A program made the position numbers and the translations under genes. From assembly GCA_003248775.1 (NCBI GenBank), contig QFQX01000034.1:1-50137 (forward strand): DNA of 50,137 nucleotides, in the 5' to 3' direction. Origin of the DNA: Shinella sp. (GTDB lineage Bacteria; Pseudomonadota; Alphaproteobacteria; Rhizobiales; Rhizobiaceae). This document shows, piece after piece, positions 7,667 through 16,385 of the stretch; the first letter of the stretch is position 1, and each line of letters opens with the position of its first letter. The notes beneath the pieces are model-generated. The model saw only the letters and a list, made by a program, of their open reading frames with translations, was not told where the DNA came from and did no database searches.

Positions 7667-9499
7667 TCAGCCCTCCAGCTCCTCGCGCAGCATTTCCAGC
7701 TCCAGCCATTCCTCTTCCATGCGGATGAGGTCGGCGCGCAGCTTTTCCATTTCGGCGGCAAGCCTGTTGAAGGTCGCGGGATCCTTGGTGAAGAGTTTCG
7801 GATCAGCCATCTTCGCCTCGCGGGCGGCGATTTCCTTCTCCGTCTTCTCCATCTCCTTCGGCAGGTTTTCGAGCGCGAATTTCTGCTTGTAGGAAAGCTT
7901 GCCCTTGCCCTTTGATCCCTGATCCGCGGCAGGCTTGACCGCGCTGCCGGAAGCCTTCGCCTTCTCCGCTTTCTCCACCCGCTTGCGCTCTTCTTCCGCG
8001 CCCTTGCGCTGGGCGAGCATGTCGGAATAACCGCCGGCATATTCGATCCAGCGGCCATCCGGATTTTCCGGATCGACCGGCGCGATGGTGGACGTCACGG
8101 TCCGGTCGAGGAAATCACGGTCGTGGCTGACGAGAATGACGGTTCCCGAATAGCCCGCGACGATCTCCTGCAGAAGATCGAGCGTCTCGATGTCGAGATC
8201 GTTGGTCGGCTCATCGAGGATCAGCAGGTTCGAGGACTTCGCCATGATCCGGGCCAGCATCAGGCGGGCGCGCTCGCCGCCGGAGAGATTGCGGATCGGC
8301 GTGCGGGCCTGTTCCGGCTGGAACAGGAAGTCCTTCATGTAACCGGTCACATGCTTCTGCTCGCCATTGACCAGCAGGTTCTCGCCGCGACCGTCCGTCA
8401 GGTAATGGGCGAGCGTGTCGTCGGGATTCAACCCCTCGCGCTTCTGGTCCAGCACCGCGATCTCGAGATTGGTGCCGAGCTTCACCGTGCCGCTGTCGGG
8501 GTCGAGCTGACCGGTCAGCATCTTGAGAAGCGTCGTCTTGCCAGCCCCGTTCGGGCCGATCAGGCCGATGCAGTCGCCGCGATGCACGCGGATGGAAAAC
8601 GGCGCGACGATGGTGCGCTCGCCATAGGCCTTGGTGATCTTGTCCGCCTCGATCACCAGCTTGCCGCTCTCGCGGCCCTCGGTGGCGCTGGCCTGGATGG
8701 TGCCCTGCGGCCCCTTGTGACCGCGATATTCGGCGCGCAGATTCTGCAGGTTGCCGAGACGGCGCATGTTGCGCTTGCGCCGCGCGGTCACGCCGTAGCG
8801 CAACCAGTGTTCCTCGCGCTCGATCGCCTTGCCGAGCTTGTGCTGCTCGATTTCCTCTTCCTCGAGCACCTTGTCGCGCCATTCCTCGAAATGGCCGAAA
8901 CCCCGGTTGAGCCGGCGCGAAAGACCGCGGTCGAGCCAGACGGTCGCGGTGGAAACCTTTTCGAGGAAGCGACGGTCGTGGCTGATCAGCACCAGCGCGC
9001 TGCGGCTCTTCTGCAACTCGCTTTCCAGCCATTCGATGGTCGGAAGGTCGAGATGGTTGGTCGGCTCGTCGAGCATCAGGATATCGGGTTCGGGCGCAAG
9101 CACCCGCGCCAGCGCCGCCCGGCGCGCCTCGCCGCCGGAAAGGCTCTTCGGATCCTCGTGGCCCGTCAGTCCCAGATGTTCGAGCAGATAGGTCACGCGA
9201 TAGGGATCGTCGCCCGGCCCGAGCCCTGCCTCGGCATAGGCCTGCACGGTCGAGAAACCGGCGAAATCGGGAGCCTGTTCCAGATAGCGGATGGTCGCCG
9301 CCGGGTGACGGAAAACCTCGCCCGACTGCGCCTCGACAATGCCCGCCGCGATCTTCATCAGCGTCGACTTGCCCGAACCGTTGCGGCCGACAAGGCAGAT
9401 CCGGTCTCCCGGCTCCACCTGCAGGCTGGCGCCGGCAAGCAGCGGCGTACCGCCGAAGGAGAGGAAGATATCGTCGAGTTTCAGGATGGGAGGCGCCAA
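7667..9499 (-). CDS. uup: ABC-F family ATPase, Uup-like
   Basis: A soluble protein of 610 residues with two ABC ATPase domains and no membrane segments. ABC-F proteins act on the ribosome or in DNA-related processes. Domain 1 has GRNGSGKST, LSGGEARRAALAR and LMLDEPTNHLD; domain 2 has GPNGAGKTT, LSGGERARLMLAR and LILDEPTNDLD. A charged linker lies between them, and a Lys/Glu-rich coiled coil ends the protein (about residues 540-610), as in Uup rather than EttA. The start appears to be TTG at 9497-9499, four bases after the thiN stop, with GGAG upstream; no in-frame ATG would preserve the first Walker A. It is co-transcribed with thiN. Confidence 0.92.
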   Translation of the reverse strand: MAPPILKLDDIFLSFGGTPLLAGASLQVEPGDRICLVGRNGSGKSTLMKIAAGIVEAQSGEVFRHPAATIRYLEQAPDFAGFSTVQAYAEAGLGPGDDPYRVTYLLEHLGLTGHEDPKSLSGGEARRAALARVLAPEPDILMLDEPTNHLDLPTIEWLESELQKSRSALVLISHDRRFLEKVSTATVWLDRGLSRRLNRGFGHFEEWRDKVLEEEEIEQHKLGKAIEREEHWLRYGVTARRKRNMRRLGNLQNLRAEYRGHKGPQGTIQASATEGRESGKLVIEADKITKAYGERTIVAPFSIRVHRGDCIGLIGPNGAGKTTLLKMLTGQLDPDSGTVKLGTNLEIAVLDQKREGLNPDDTLAHYLTDGRGENLLVNGEQKHVTGYMKDFLFQPEQARTPIRNLSGGERARLMLARIMAKSSNLLILDEPTNDLDIETLDLLQEIVAGYSGTVILVSHDRDFLDRTVTSTIAPVDPENPDGRWIEYAGGYSDMLAQRKGAEEERKRVEKAEKAKASGSAVKPAADQGSKGKGKLSYKQKFALENLPKEMEKTEKEIAAREAKMADPKLFTKDPATFNRLAAEMEKLRADLIRMEEEWLELEMLREELEG

Positions 9500-9503
9500 G
9501 GCT

Positions 9504-10154
9504 TCAGGCTCCGGTCATGTCATAGGGGCGGGCAAGCAGGATCGCGTCGCCGCTTTTCAGCGACAGCGCGATCGGACCTTCCGCCACATTGGAAACGGTG
9601 CGCGACGAACCGAACGGCAGTTGGAAATCGTCGAGCGGATAACGGGCATTGCGGATCGAAAGCCCTGTCAGTGGCGAAAATCCGAGAATGGAAAACAGCG
9701 AACCCTTCGGCAGGTCGATGACGCGCTCTCCGGGCAGCAGCGGATAGAACTCCTCCTTGCCCGAGGTTAAGAGAATGTCGTGGCCTTGTCTGGCAAGGCT
9801 GATCGCCTGCAGCATGTGCATCAATGCGTGATCGGACCGCTCGCCGCCGAGCGCGCCGGCAAGGATCAGGCTTTCGGCGCCGCGCGCCAGAGCCTCGCCG
9901 ATGGCGATTGCCCCGTCGGTCTCGGCCTTCTGCGCAGGATAGGGCATTTTCGGCACATCGGGAAAATCCCGCGACAGGTCTTCCGGCGAGGAATCGAAAT
10001 CGCCCACCCAGAGTTCGGGCTTCAGGCCGAGCGCCGCCGCATGGCGCATGCCGCCATCGGCTGCGATCACGCGGCTCCCGGCAATCGCCGCCTTCAGGCG
10101 GTCGGTCGCAGTCAGATGCCCGCCGAGCAGGATGGTGAAGCTGTTTTTCCTCAT
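9504..10154 (-). CDS. thiN: thiamine pyrophosphokinase
   Basis: Transfers pyrophosphate from ATP to thiamine to give TPP, so it is the step that turns thiamine imported by ThiBPQ into cofactor. The 216-residue protein has the family hallmarks VIAADGGMRHA, LWVGDFDSS, KAETDGAIAI and ALGGERSDHALMH, followed by the C-terminal thiamine-binding beta domain (LTGLSIRNARYPL). I chose ATG 10152-10154 (MRKNSF); an ATG at 10164-10166 is four residues longer. The open frame continues further upstream only through repeat DNA. It overlaps no other gene and is followed directly by uup. No TPP riboswitch is visible upstream, unlike thiB and thiC. Confidence 0.92.
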   Translation of the reverse strand: MRKNSFTILLGGHLTATDRLKAAIAGSRVIAADGGMRHAAALGLKPELWVGDFDSSPEDLSRDFPDVPKMPYPAQKAETDGAIAIGEALARGAESLILAGALGGERSDHALMHMLQAISLARQGHDILLTSGKEEFYPLLPGERVIDLPKGSLFSILGFSPLTGLSIRNARYPLDDFQLPFGSSRTVSNVAEGPIALSLKSGDAILLARPYDMTGA

Positions 10155-10234
10155 GGCTCTGCCCATAGCGCATCTTGGCGTCAAAGGGAAAGCGCTTCGG
10201 CAAGGCAGTCCGTCGACCGGTTCATCGCGACGAC

Positions 10235-10416
10235 TGCCCCTCACCCTGACCCTCTCCCCGCACGCGTGGAGAGGGAACGGAAACGTCGTGCCCGACATTT
10301 CAACTATCAACTGGAAATAAGACAGCCATGAGCAGGAGATTGTACCTTGCCGGAGCATCTCCGCTTGTCCCTTCTCCCCGCGAGCGGGGAGAAGGTGGCG
10401 GCCGGATGAGGGGCAG
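10235..10416. repeat. RIME-like composite palindromic repeat
   Basis: The left part starts TGCCCCTCACCCTGACCCTC with a CTCTCCCCG/GGAGAGGG dyad. The right part is CTTCTCCCCGCGAGCGGGG ending GGCCGGATGAGGGGCA. The outer ends TGCCCCTC and GAGGGGCA are inverted. The same ends bound 20583-20698 and 49672-49912. This matches the style of the rhizobial RIME elements. About 80 bases of unrelated sequence separate the halves. The whole span 10155-10606 contains repeats only, with no gene that I can support. Confidence 0.75.
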
Positions 10417-10489
10417 CACGACCGGCAGGAATGGCAACCAAGGTCCACCTTGCACCGCACCTCCCCGCCCATTACCTTCCGCCGACCAG

Positions 10490-10588
10490 AGAAATTCCAG
10501 CAAAAGTGCGCAGCGGTTTTGCGTCCGGAATTGCGTCAAGACAAAAAGATAGGGCATTCCGGCGATTCCGTTATCGCCGGAATGCCCT
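10490..10588 (+). repeat. A/B/C-motif-like repeat with perfect 16-bp inverted repeat
   Basis: The core is AAATTCCAGCAAAAGTGCG followed by CAGCGGTTTTGCGTCCGG. A perfect dyad follows, with arms at 10551-10566 and 10573-10588 (AGGGCATTCCGGCGAT and its complement) and a 6-base loop. It lies immediately upstream of the MoxR ribosome-binding site (AGGAAGAAG), so the hairpin falls within about 20 bases of that start and could be transcribed in its leader. Confidence 0.75.
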
Positions 10589-10606
10589 GAAAACAGGAAG
10601 AAGGCC

Positions 10607-11445
<839 letters not shown>

Positions 11446-11449
<4 letters not shown>

Positions 11450-11943
11450 CGCGCGAGACGCCCGGGGATATGACACCGGATGCATTCAAGGTCCTGATCT
11501 ACGCCACATGGCGCGATCGCCTTCTCGTCTTTGACGAACCGGACTTTCCCGAAATCGCGCTTCAGGTTCCCGGCGGCACGGTGGAGCATCCGGAAACCGT
11601 CGAGCGCGCGGCCCTAAGGGAATTCGTCGAGGAGACAGGGCTCGAGCCGAATGCCCCGTTCCGGCTGCTCGAGACCTGCGACTACCGCTTCGAGCAGAAG
11701 GGAACGCTGATCACCCACCGTCGCTCCTGTTTCCATGTCGCCCTGCCGGAAGAACCTGCGGAAACCTGGGTTCACTGGGAAACGATGCCTTTCGGCGGCG
11801 GCGAGCCGATCCGCTTCCGCCTGTTCTGGCTCGGGCTGGACGAGGCCCGGCAAAGGCTCGGCTACGGCATGGCGGATGCGCTCGCCCACCTCGCCGGAAA
11901 GTCGGCCACGCCCGTGCTGCACCGCGAAAACCTTTTCCGTTGA
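11446..11943 (+). CDS. Nudix hydrolase
   Basis: A small (165-residue) hydrolase of nucleoside-diphosphate-linked substrates. The Nudix box is complete: GTVEHPE, a seven-residue spacer, then REFVEETGL, matching Gx5Ex7REUxEExGU at about residues 45-68. The start codon overlaps the MoxR stop (ATGA), so the two are translationally coupled. The substrate cannot be read from the sequence. It is the last gene before the metA leader. Confidence 0.9.
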
Positions 11944-11974
11944 TTCGTGCCGCCGACAGGCGTAAAGGTCCCAA

Positions 11975-12028
11975 CTCGTGGTGATTTGGCCGGCCGGCTT
12001 GCAGCCACGTTAAATAAGTCGCTAAAGG
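11975..12028 (+). promoter_or_regulatory. SAM-II riboswitch upstream of metA
   Basis: The conserved SAM-II core is present: CGTGGTGATTTGG, CCGGCTTGCAGCCACG, then TTAAATAAGTCGCTAAA. Helix P1 pairs CGTGG (11977-11981) with CCACG (12005-12009). The 3' AAGTCGCTAAA segment forms the pseudoknot in this class. SAM-II riboswitches are found before metA and other methionine genes of alphaproteobacteria and repress them when S-adenosylmethionine is abundant. The aptamer lies about 120 bases from the metA ATG. Confidence 0.93.
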
Positions 12029-12058
12029 GCCGAGGTGAGTTCGAAAAACTTTCCGAGG

Positions 12059-12092
12059 ACCGGTAGCGATATTGGAAGCTGCCGGTTTTTTT
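12059..12092 (+). terminator. intrinsic terminator in the metA leader
   Basis: A 9-bp stem pairs ACCGGTAGC (12059-12067) with GCTGCCGGT (12078-12086) and includes one G-U pair. The loop is 10 bases and a run of seven to eight T follows. It lies about 30 bases below the SAM-II aptamer and about 60 bases before metA, so it is placed to act as an attenuator under SAM control. Confidence 0.85.
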
Positions 12093-12150
12093 GTATGTGC
12101 GCGGTGCCGGGCTGCCCGAACCGCCATGACACGGAAAGTCGAGTTCGAAC

Positions 12151-13080
12151 ATGCCGATCAAGATACCCGATACCCTGCCCGCCTTTGAAACCCTCGTGCA
12201 CGAGGGTGTGCGGGTGATGACCGAAACGGCTGCGATCCGCCAGGATATCCGCCCGCTGCAGATCGGGCTGCTCAATCTCATGCCGAACAAGATCAAGACG
12301 GAAGTGCAGTTCGCCCGTCTGATCGGCGCCTCGCCGCTGCAGGTGGAACTGACCCTCGTGCGCATCGGCGGCCACAAGGCCAAGAACACGCCGGAGGAAC
12401 ATCTCCTTTCCTTCTACCAGACCTGGGAGGAAGTGCAGGACCGCAAGTTCGACGGCTTCATCATCACCGGCGCGCCGGTCGAAACGCTGCCTTACAAGGA
12501 AGTCACCTACTGGCCCGAGATGGAAAAGATCCTCGACTGGACGGAGACCAACGTCCATTCGACGATGAACGTCTGCTGGGGCGCGATGGCGGCGATCTAT
12601 CACTTCCATGAGGTGCCGAAGCACGCGCTGAAGGAAAAGGCCTTCGGCGTCTATCGCCACCGCAACCTTGCTCCGTCCTCCATCTATCTCAATGGTTTCT
12701 CGGATGACTTCCAGGTGCCCGTCTCCCGCTGGACCGAGGTCCGCCGCGACGATATCGAGGGTGTTCCGGGGCTGGAAATCCTGATGGAATCGGATGAAAT
12801 GGGCGTCTGCCTCGTGCATGAGAAGCGCGGCAACCGGCTCTACATGTTCAACCACGTCGAATACGACTCGACCTCGCTCGGCGACGAGTACTTCCGCGAC
12901 GTCAATTCCGGCGTGCCGATCAAGATGCCACACGACTATTTCCCGCACAACGATCCGGAGATCACCCCCTTGAACCGCTGGCGCAGCCATGCCCATCTGC
13001 TGTTCGGAAACTGGATCAACGAGATCTACCAGACGACACCCTACGATCTGGATGCGATCGGCACCGGCAAGGAGGACTGA
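12151..13080 (+). CDS. metAA: homoserine O-acetyltransferase, MetA family
   Basis: Acylates L-homoserine in the first committed step of methionine synthesis. The 309-residue protein is a full-length MetA with the glutamine-amidotransferase-like fold. The catalytic cysteine is Cys142 (NVCWGAM). The acyl-donor residue 111 is Glu, in GAPVE; in characterised MetA proteins Glu111 selects acetyl-CoA and Gly111 succinyl-CoA, so this enzyme probably makes O-acetylhomoserine in spite of the family's usual name. The downstream His/Glu region (YMFNHVEYD) is intact. It starts at ATG 12151 below a SAM-II riboswitch and terminator, and is followed after 3 bases by a GNAT gene. Family assignment is very secure; donor specificity rests on one residue. 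Confidence 0.93.
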   Translation: MPIKIPDTLPAFETLVHEGVRVMTETAAIRQDIRPLQIGLLNLMPNKIKTEVQFARLIGASPLQVELTLVRIGGHKAKNTPEEHLLSFYQTWEEVQDRKFDGFIITGAPVETLPYKEVTYWPEMEKILDWTETNVHSTMNVCWGAMAAIYHFHEVPKHALKEKAFGVYRHRNLAPSSIYLNGFSDDFQVPVSRWTEVRRDDIEGVPGLEILMESDEMGVCLVHEKRGNRLYMFNHVEYDSTSLGDEYFRDVNSGVPIKMPHDYFPHNDPEITPLNRWRSHAHLLFGNWINEIYQTTPYDLDAIGTGKED

Positions 13081-13083
13081 CCC

Positions 13084-13536
13084 ATGGCGGGAACCGTCGA
13101 GATCCGTCCGCTCACGGCAGCGGATGAAACCGAATGGCGGCGGTTGTGGAAGGCCTATCTGGCCTTCTACGAAACCGAACTGCCCGAGGAGATCTATGCC
13201 ACGACCTTCGCTCGGCTGACGGGTGGAGCACCGGGCGAATACAGCGGTCTCCTCGCGCTGGTCGATGGCCGGCCCGCCGGCCTTGCGCACTATCTCTTCC
13301 ATCGTTCCTGCTGGCATATCGACAATGTATGCTATCTTCAGGATCTCTACGCCGACCCCGAGGTCCGCGGCACCGGTATCGGCCGCGCGCTGATCGAGGC
13401 GGTCTATGAGAAGGCCAAGGCGGAAGGCTCGAAGGAGGTCTACTGGATGACGCAGGAATTCAATGCCACCGCGCGCCGGCTCTACGACCGCATCGCGGAA
13501 AAGACTCCGTTCCTCATCTATCAGAAGAACTTCTGA
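13084..13536 (+). CDS. GNAT-family N-acetyltransferase
   Basis: A 150-residue acetyl-CoA-dependent transferase. The core GNAT motif A is visible (CYLQDLYADPEVRGTGIGRALIEAV, with the acetyl-CoA loop RGTGIGRAL at about residues 98-106), followed by motif B (YWMTQEFNATARRLYDR). The acceptor is unknown. It starts 3 bases after metA and lies 19 bases before the VWA gene, so it probably belongs to the metA transcript and may share its SAM control. Confidence 0.9.
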   Translation: MAGTVEIRPLTAADETEWRRLWKAYLAFYETELPEEIYATTFARLTGGAPGEYSGLLALVDGRPAGLAHYLFHRSCWHIDNVCYLQDLYADPEVRGTGIGRALIEAVYEKAKAEGSKEVYWMTQEFNATARRLYDRIAEKTPFLIYQKNF

Positions 13537-13555
13537 ACAGAGGGACAAGCCCTAA

Positions 13556-14740
13556 ATGTTCATCCCCTTCTTCCTCAAGCTCAAGGAAGCGAAGATCCCG
13601 GTGACGCTCCGGGAATTCCTAGCGCTTCTCGAGGGCGTGGAAGCGGGGCTCGCCGGTTTCGACACCGAAGCCTTCTATTTCCTCGCCCGCACCGCGCTGG
13701 TGAAGGACGAGCGGCATATCGACCGGTTTGACCGGGTGTTTTCCGAGATCTTCGGCGGACTGGAAAGCATCTCCGGCGCAGACGGCGTGGAAACCGCGCC
13801 GATCCCCGAGGAATGGCTGCGCAGGCTGGCGGAAAAGCACCTCTCGGAAGAAGACAGGAAACTGGTCGAGGCTCTCGGCGGCTTCGACAAGCTGATGGAG
13901 ACGTTGCGCCAGCGGCTTTCCGAGCAGAAGGGCCGACATCAGGGCGGTTCCAAATGGATCGGCACCGCCGGCACCTCGCCCTTCGGCGCCTATGGCTACA
14001 ATCCCGAAGGCGTTCGCATCGGCCAGAACGAATCGCGCCACCGCCGGGCGGTGAAGGTCTGGGACAAGCGCGAATTCCGCAATCTCGATGACGGTGTCGA
14101 GCTTGGCACCCGCAACATCAAAGTGGCGCTGAGACGGCTTCGCCGCTTCATCCGCGAGGGCGCCGCCGACGAATTCGACCTGCCCGGCACCATCCGCTCG
14201 ACGGCCGAGCACGGCTATCTCGACGTGAAGACGCGGCCGGAACGGCGCAATGCGGTCAAGCTCCTGATGTTCTTCGACATTGGTGGCTCCATGGACGATC
14301 ACATCCGCATCGTAGAGGAGCTCTTCTCCGCCGCCCGCTCCGAATTCCGGCACATGGATTACTTCTACTTCCACAACTGTCCCTATGAACGGGTGTGGAA
14401 GGACAATCGCCGCCGTCACTCCGAAGTGATGGCGACTGAGGACGTGATCCGAACCTATGGCTCCGACTACCGCCTGATCTTCGTCGGCGATGCCTCGATG
14501 GGCCCTTATGAGATCACCCATCCCGGCGGCTCCGTCGAACACTGGAACACGGAAGCCGGCGCGGTCTGGATCGACCGTCTGACGGGTCATTTCAGGAAGA
14601 GCCTCTGGCTCAATCCATTGCCGGAAAGCCGTTGGGGCTATACGACATCGGTCGGTCTCATCCGTCGGCTGATGGGCGACCGCATGTTTCCGCTGACGCT
14701 CGGCGGCCTCGAAACCGCGGCGAGAGAACTTTCCCGCTGA
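13556..14740 (+). CDS. VWA-domain protein, CoxE-like (probable MoxR partner)
   Basis: A 394-residue cytoplasmic protein without signal or membrane segments. The C-terminal half carries a von Willebrand A domain (VKLLMFFDIGGSMDDHI near residue 240, later YRLIFVGDASMGPYEI). The metal-site motif reads DIGGS rather than DxSxS, so the first serine is glycine. Proteins of this type pair with MoxR ATPases in maturation of enzyme complexes, and a MoxR gene lies upstream at 10607. The N-terminal half (VTLREFLALLEGVEAGL...) is typical of the same family. The client is unknown. Confidence 0.85.
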   Translation: MFIPFFLKLKEAKIPVTLREFLALLEGVEAGLAGFDTEAFYFLARTALVKDERHIDRFDRVFSEIFGGLESISGADGVETAPIPEEWLRRLAEKHLSEEDRKLVEALGGFDKLMETLRQRLSEQKGRHQGGSKWIGTAGTSPFGAYGYNPEGVRIGQNESRHRRAVKVWDKREFRNLDDGVELGTRNIKVALRRLRRFIREGAADEFDLPGTIRSTAEHGYLDVKTRPERRNAVKLLMFFDIGGSMDDHIRIVEELFSAARSEFRHMDYFYFHNCPYERVWKDNRRRHSEVMATEDVIRTYGSDYRLIFVGDASMGPYEITHPGGSVEHWNTEAGAVWIDRLTGHFRKSLWLNPLPESRWGYTTSVGLIRRLMGDRMFPLTLGGLETAARELSR

Positions 14741-14780
14741 TTTTTCATTTCCTCACCATTTTCCAAGCCAGGATCACGCC

Positions 14781-15791
14781 ATGCAGAAAGAGATTTTCGG
14801 ACAGACCGCAAACGGCGAGACGGTCGAACGCGTCACCCTGTCGGGCGGTGGCCTGACGGCCCGCATCATGACCTATGGCGCGTCGATCCAGGACCTGCGT
14901 CTCGACGGCCATGCTGCACCCTTGGTGCTCGGCTTCGACCGGCTGGAGGACTATGAGCGCCATTCGCCCTATTTCGGGGCCACGCCCGGCCGCTGTTCCA
15001 ACCGCATCGCCGGCGGCGCCTTCACGCTCGACGGCAAGCCGTATCAGCTCGAACGCAACGAAAACGACCGCAACCACCTGCATGGCGGTTCCGACGGCAT
15101 CGCAAAGCGGAACTGGCAGATCATCGGGTTGTCATCCGACCGCGTGACGCTTGCGATCACCGATCCCGATGGCCGCGCCGGTTATCCCGGCAATTGCCGG
15201 ATCACCGCCACCTACCAGCTCAGGGACGAAGGCGTGCTGTCGGTCGTCTATGAAAGCGAGACGGACCGGCCGACGCTCGCCAATATCTGCCAGCATGCCT
15301 ATTTCAATCTCGACGGCAGCGCCGATATCCTCGGCCACGACCTGATGATCGCCGCCGATCACTACCTGCCGGTCGATGACGTGCTGATCCCGACCGGCGA
15401 GATCCGCCCGGTGGAAGGAACGCCGTTCGACTTCAGGGACATGCACCCGATCCGTCGCGAGATCGACGGCGCACAGGTGCCCTATGACCATAATTTCTGC
15501 CTTTCGCCGACCCGCACGCCAAAGCGCAGCGTGGCGCTTGCCCGTAGCATCAATTCCGGCGTCACCATGGAAGTGCGCACCACCGAGCCCGGCGTGCAGT
15601 TCTATGCCGGCGTCTATGTCGACATTCCCGTTCCCGGACTGAACGGCAGGACATACGGCCCCTATGCCGGTTTCTGCCTTGAAACCCAGATCTGGCCCGA
15701 CGCCATCAACCACACCGGCTTCCCGAGCGCGGTGCTGAGACCCGGCGAAGTCCTGAGGCAGGAAACCGACTACGTCTTCTCACGGATCTGA
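14781..15791 (+). CDS. galM: aldose 1-epimerase
   Basis: Interconverts the alpha and beta anomers of aldoses such as galactose and glucose. The 336-residue protein contains the mutarotase landmarks: the substrate-binding Arg in TPGRCSNRIAGG, the catalytic His in NHLHGG and QHAYFNLDG, and the catalytic Glu in YAGFCLETQ. The ATG at 14781 follows the VWA gene by 40 bases. No sugar catabolic genes adjoin it. Immediately downstream lies the remnant of a dehydrogenase on the other strand. Confidence 0.93.
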   Translation: MQKEIFGQTANGETVERVTLSGGGLTARIMTYGASIQDLRLDGHAAPLVLGFDRLEDYERHSPYFGATPGRCSNRIAGGAFTLDGKPYQLERNENDRNHLHGGSDGIAKRNWQIIGLSSDRVTLAITDPDGRAGYPGNCRITATYQLRDEGVLSVVYESETDRPTLANICQHAYFNLDGSADILGHDLMIAADHYLPVDDVLIPTGEIRPVEGTPFDFRDMHPIRREIDGAQVPYDHNFCLSPTRTPKRSVALARSINSGVTMEVRTTEPGVQFYAGVYVDIPVPGLNGRTYGPYAGFCLETQIWPDAINHTGFPSAVLRPGEVLRQETDYVFSRI

Positions 15792-15837
15792 GACGATCCT
15801 CGGTCCATAATAGGTTTGAGGGGCCTCGGACGCCCCC

Positions 15838-15948
15838 TCAGATGGCGGTGAAACCGTTATCGACGAAGAGGTGCGCGCCACGTCTTCCGGTTCGCCGATA
15901 CGGACCTGCTGGGCGGCAATGGCGGCACCGAAACGGCTTTCTGAAGTC
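15838..15948 (-). pseudogene. 3' remnant of a short-chain dehydrogenase/reductase
   Basis: On the minus strand the final codons read GAHLFVDNGFTAI and a TGA stop (15838-15840), the usual C terminus of an SDR enzyme. Just upstream, in a different frame, is SRFGAAIAAQQVRIGEPEDV, the SDR segment that normally precedes it by some 15-20 residues. The two pieces are therefore fused by a frame-changing deletion, and nothing recognisable lies further upstream. It marks the left edge of the AT-richer island at 16005-17261. Confidence 0.7.
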
Positions 15949-15989
15949 GGTGGCGGCGGGAGTTCACATAAGGGGAGTCGGCAGTTTTG

Positions 15990-16023
15990 AACGGCGCCGC
16001 CAGCTTAAGCTGGCGGCGCCGTT
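15990..16023. terminator. perfect 34-bp palindrome, probable hairpin terminator
   Basis: Two 17-base arms meet without a spacer at 16006/16007 (AACGGCGCCGCCAGCTT and its exact complement). The stop codon of the minus-strand gene at 16005-16385 lies inside the dyad. The minus-strand product would form a very GC-rich hairpin followed by CAAAACTG, with no T-run, so termination is plausible but not certain. It also shields the island from the galM transcript. Confidence 0.55.
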
Positions 16024-16385
16024 ATAATGAGTCGTGCAGCTTCATAATCTTGGCCGTCTAGCGTTAGCGTGCCTCTGATCTCGCCAGTTTTAGTAATTGA
16101 AACCAGAAAACCGGCGAACAGCAAGACCAACGGTTTGTCATCTTCGGGCAGATTGAGTCTGTCCTCTTGTTCCAAGATCAACTCACCATTCGGACCGGTG
16201 AGCTTGAAGGTAAAACTGTGATCGCCTTTGCCGACACCTTCAGCACGCAGCCAAAGAGCCATGGGAAACGTCGACGGCATGGCACCCGGAACCAGATCTA
16301 TCGGATACACCCCGATAAAAATCAGCTTACCGTTGCTCTCTTGCCTGATGTCGTCGCAGAAAACAGAAGTTACGCGAACAGTCAT
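16005..16385 (-). CDS. hypothetical protein, third gene of the toxin-antitoxin-like operon
   Basis: A 126-residue protein without signal peptide or membrane segment. The opening (VTSVFCDDIRQESNGKLIFIGVYPIDLVPG) recalls a family of small uncharacterised proteins of the DUF6941 kind, a match made from memory and not searched. The remainder looks like a beta-sandwich (HSFTFKLTGPNGELILEQED...GEIRGTLTLDGQDYE). Its ATG shares bases with the upstream stop codon (TAATG), so translation is coupled to the HTH gene. It has no recognised catalytic motif. The function is unknown; a role tied to the upstream pair is inference. Confidence 0.75.
   Translation of the reverse strand: MTVRVTSVFCDDIRQESNGKLIFIGVYPIDLVPGAMPSTFPMALWLRAEGVGKGDHSFTFKLTGPNGELILEQEDRLNLPEDDKPLVLLFAGFLVSITKTGEIRGTLTLDGQDYEAARLIITAPPA

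Noticed and set aside
12022..13548. Minus-strand open frame of 508 codons opposite metA and GNAT
   Set aside because: Both plus-strand genes are certain; the frame has no family resemblance and would end within the SAM-II leader.
15792..15840. Terminator after galM
   Set aside because: GAGGGGC and GCCCCCTC can pair, but the stem is imperfect and no T-run follows, so I did not list it.
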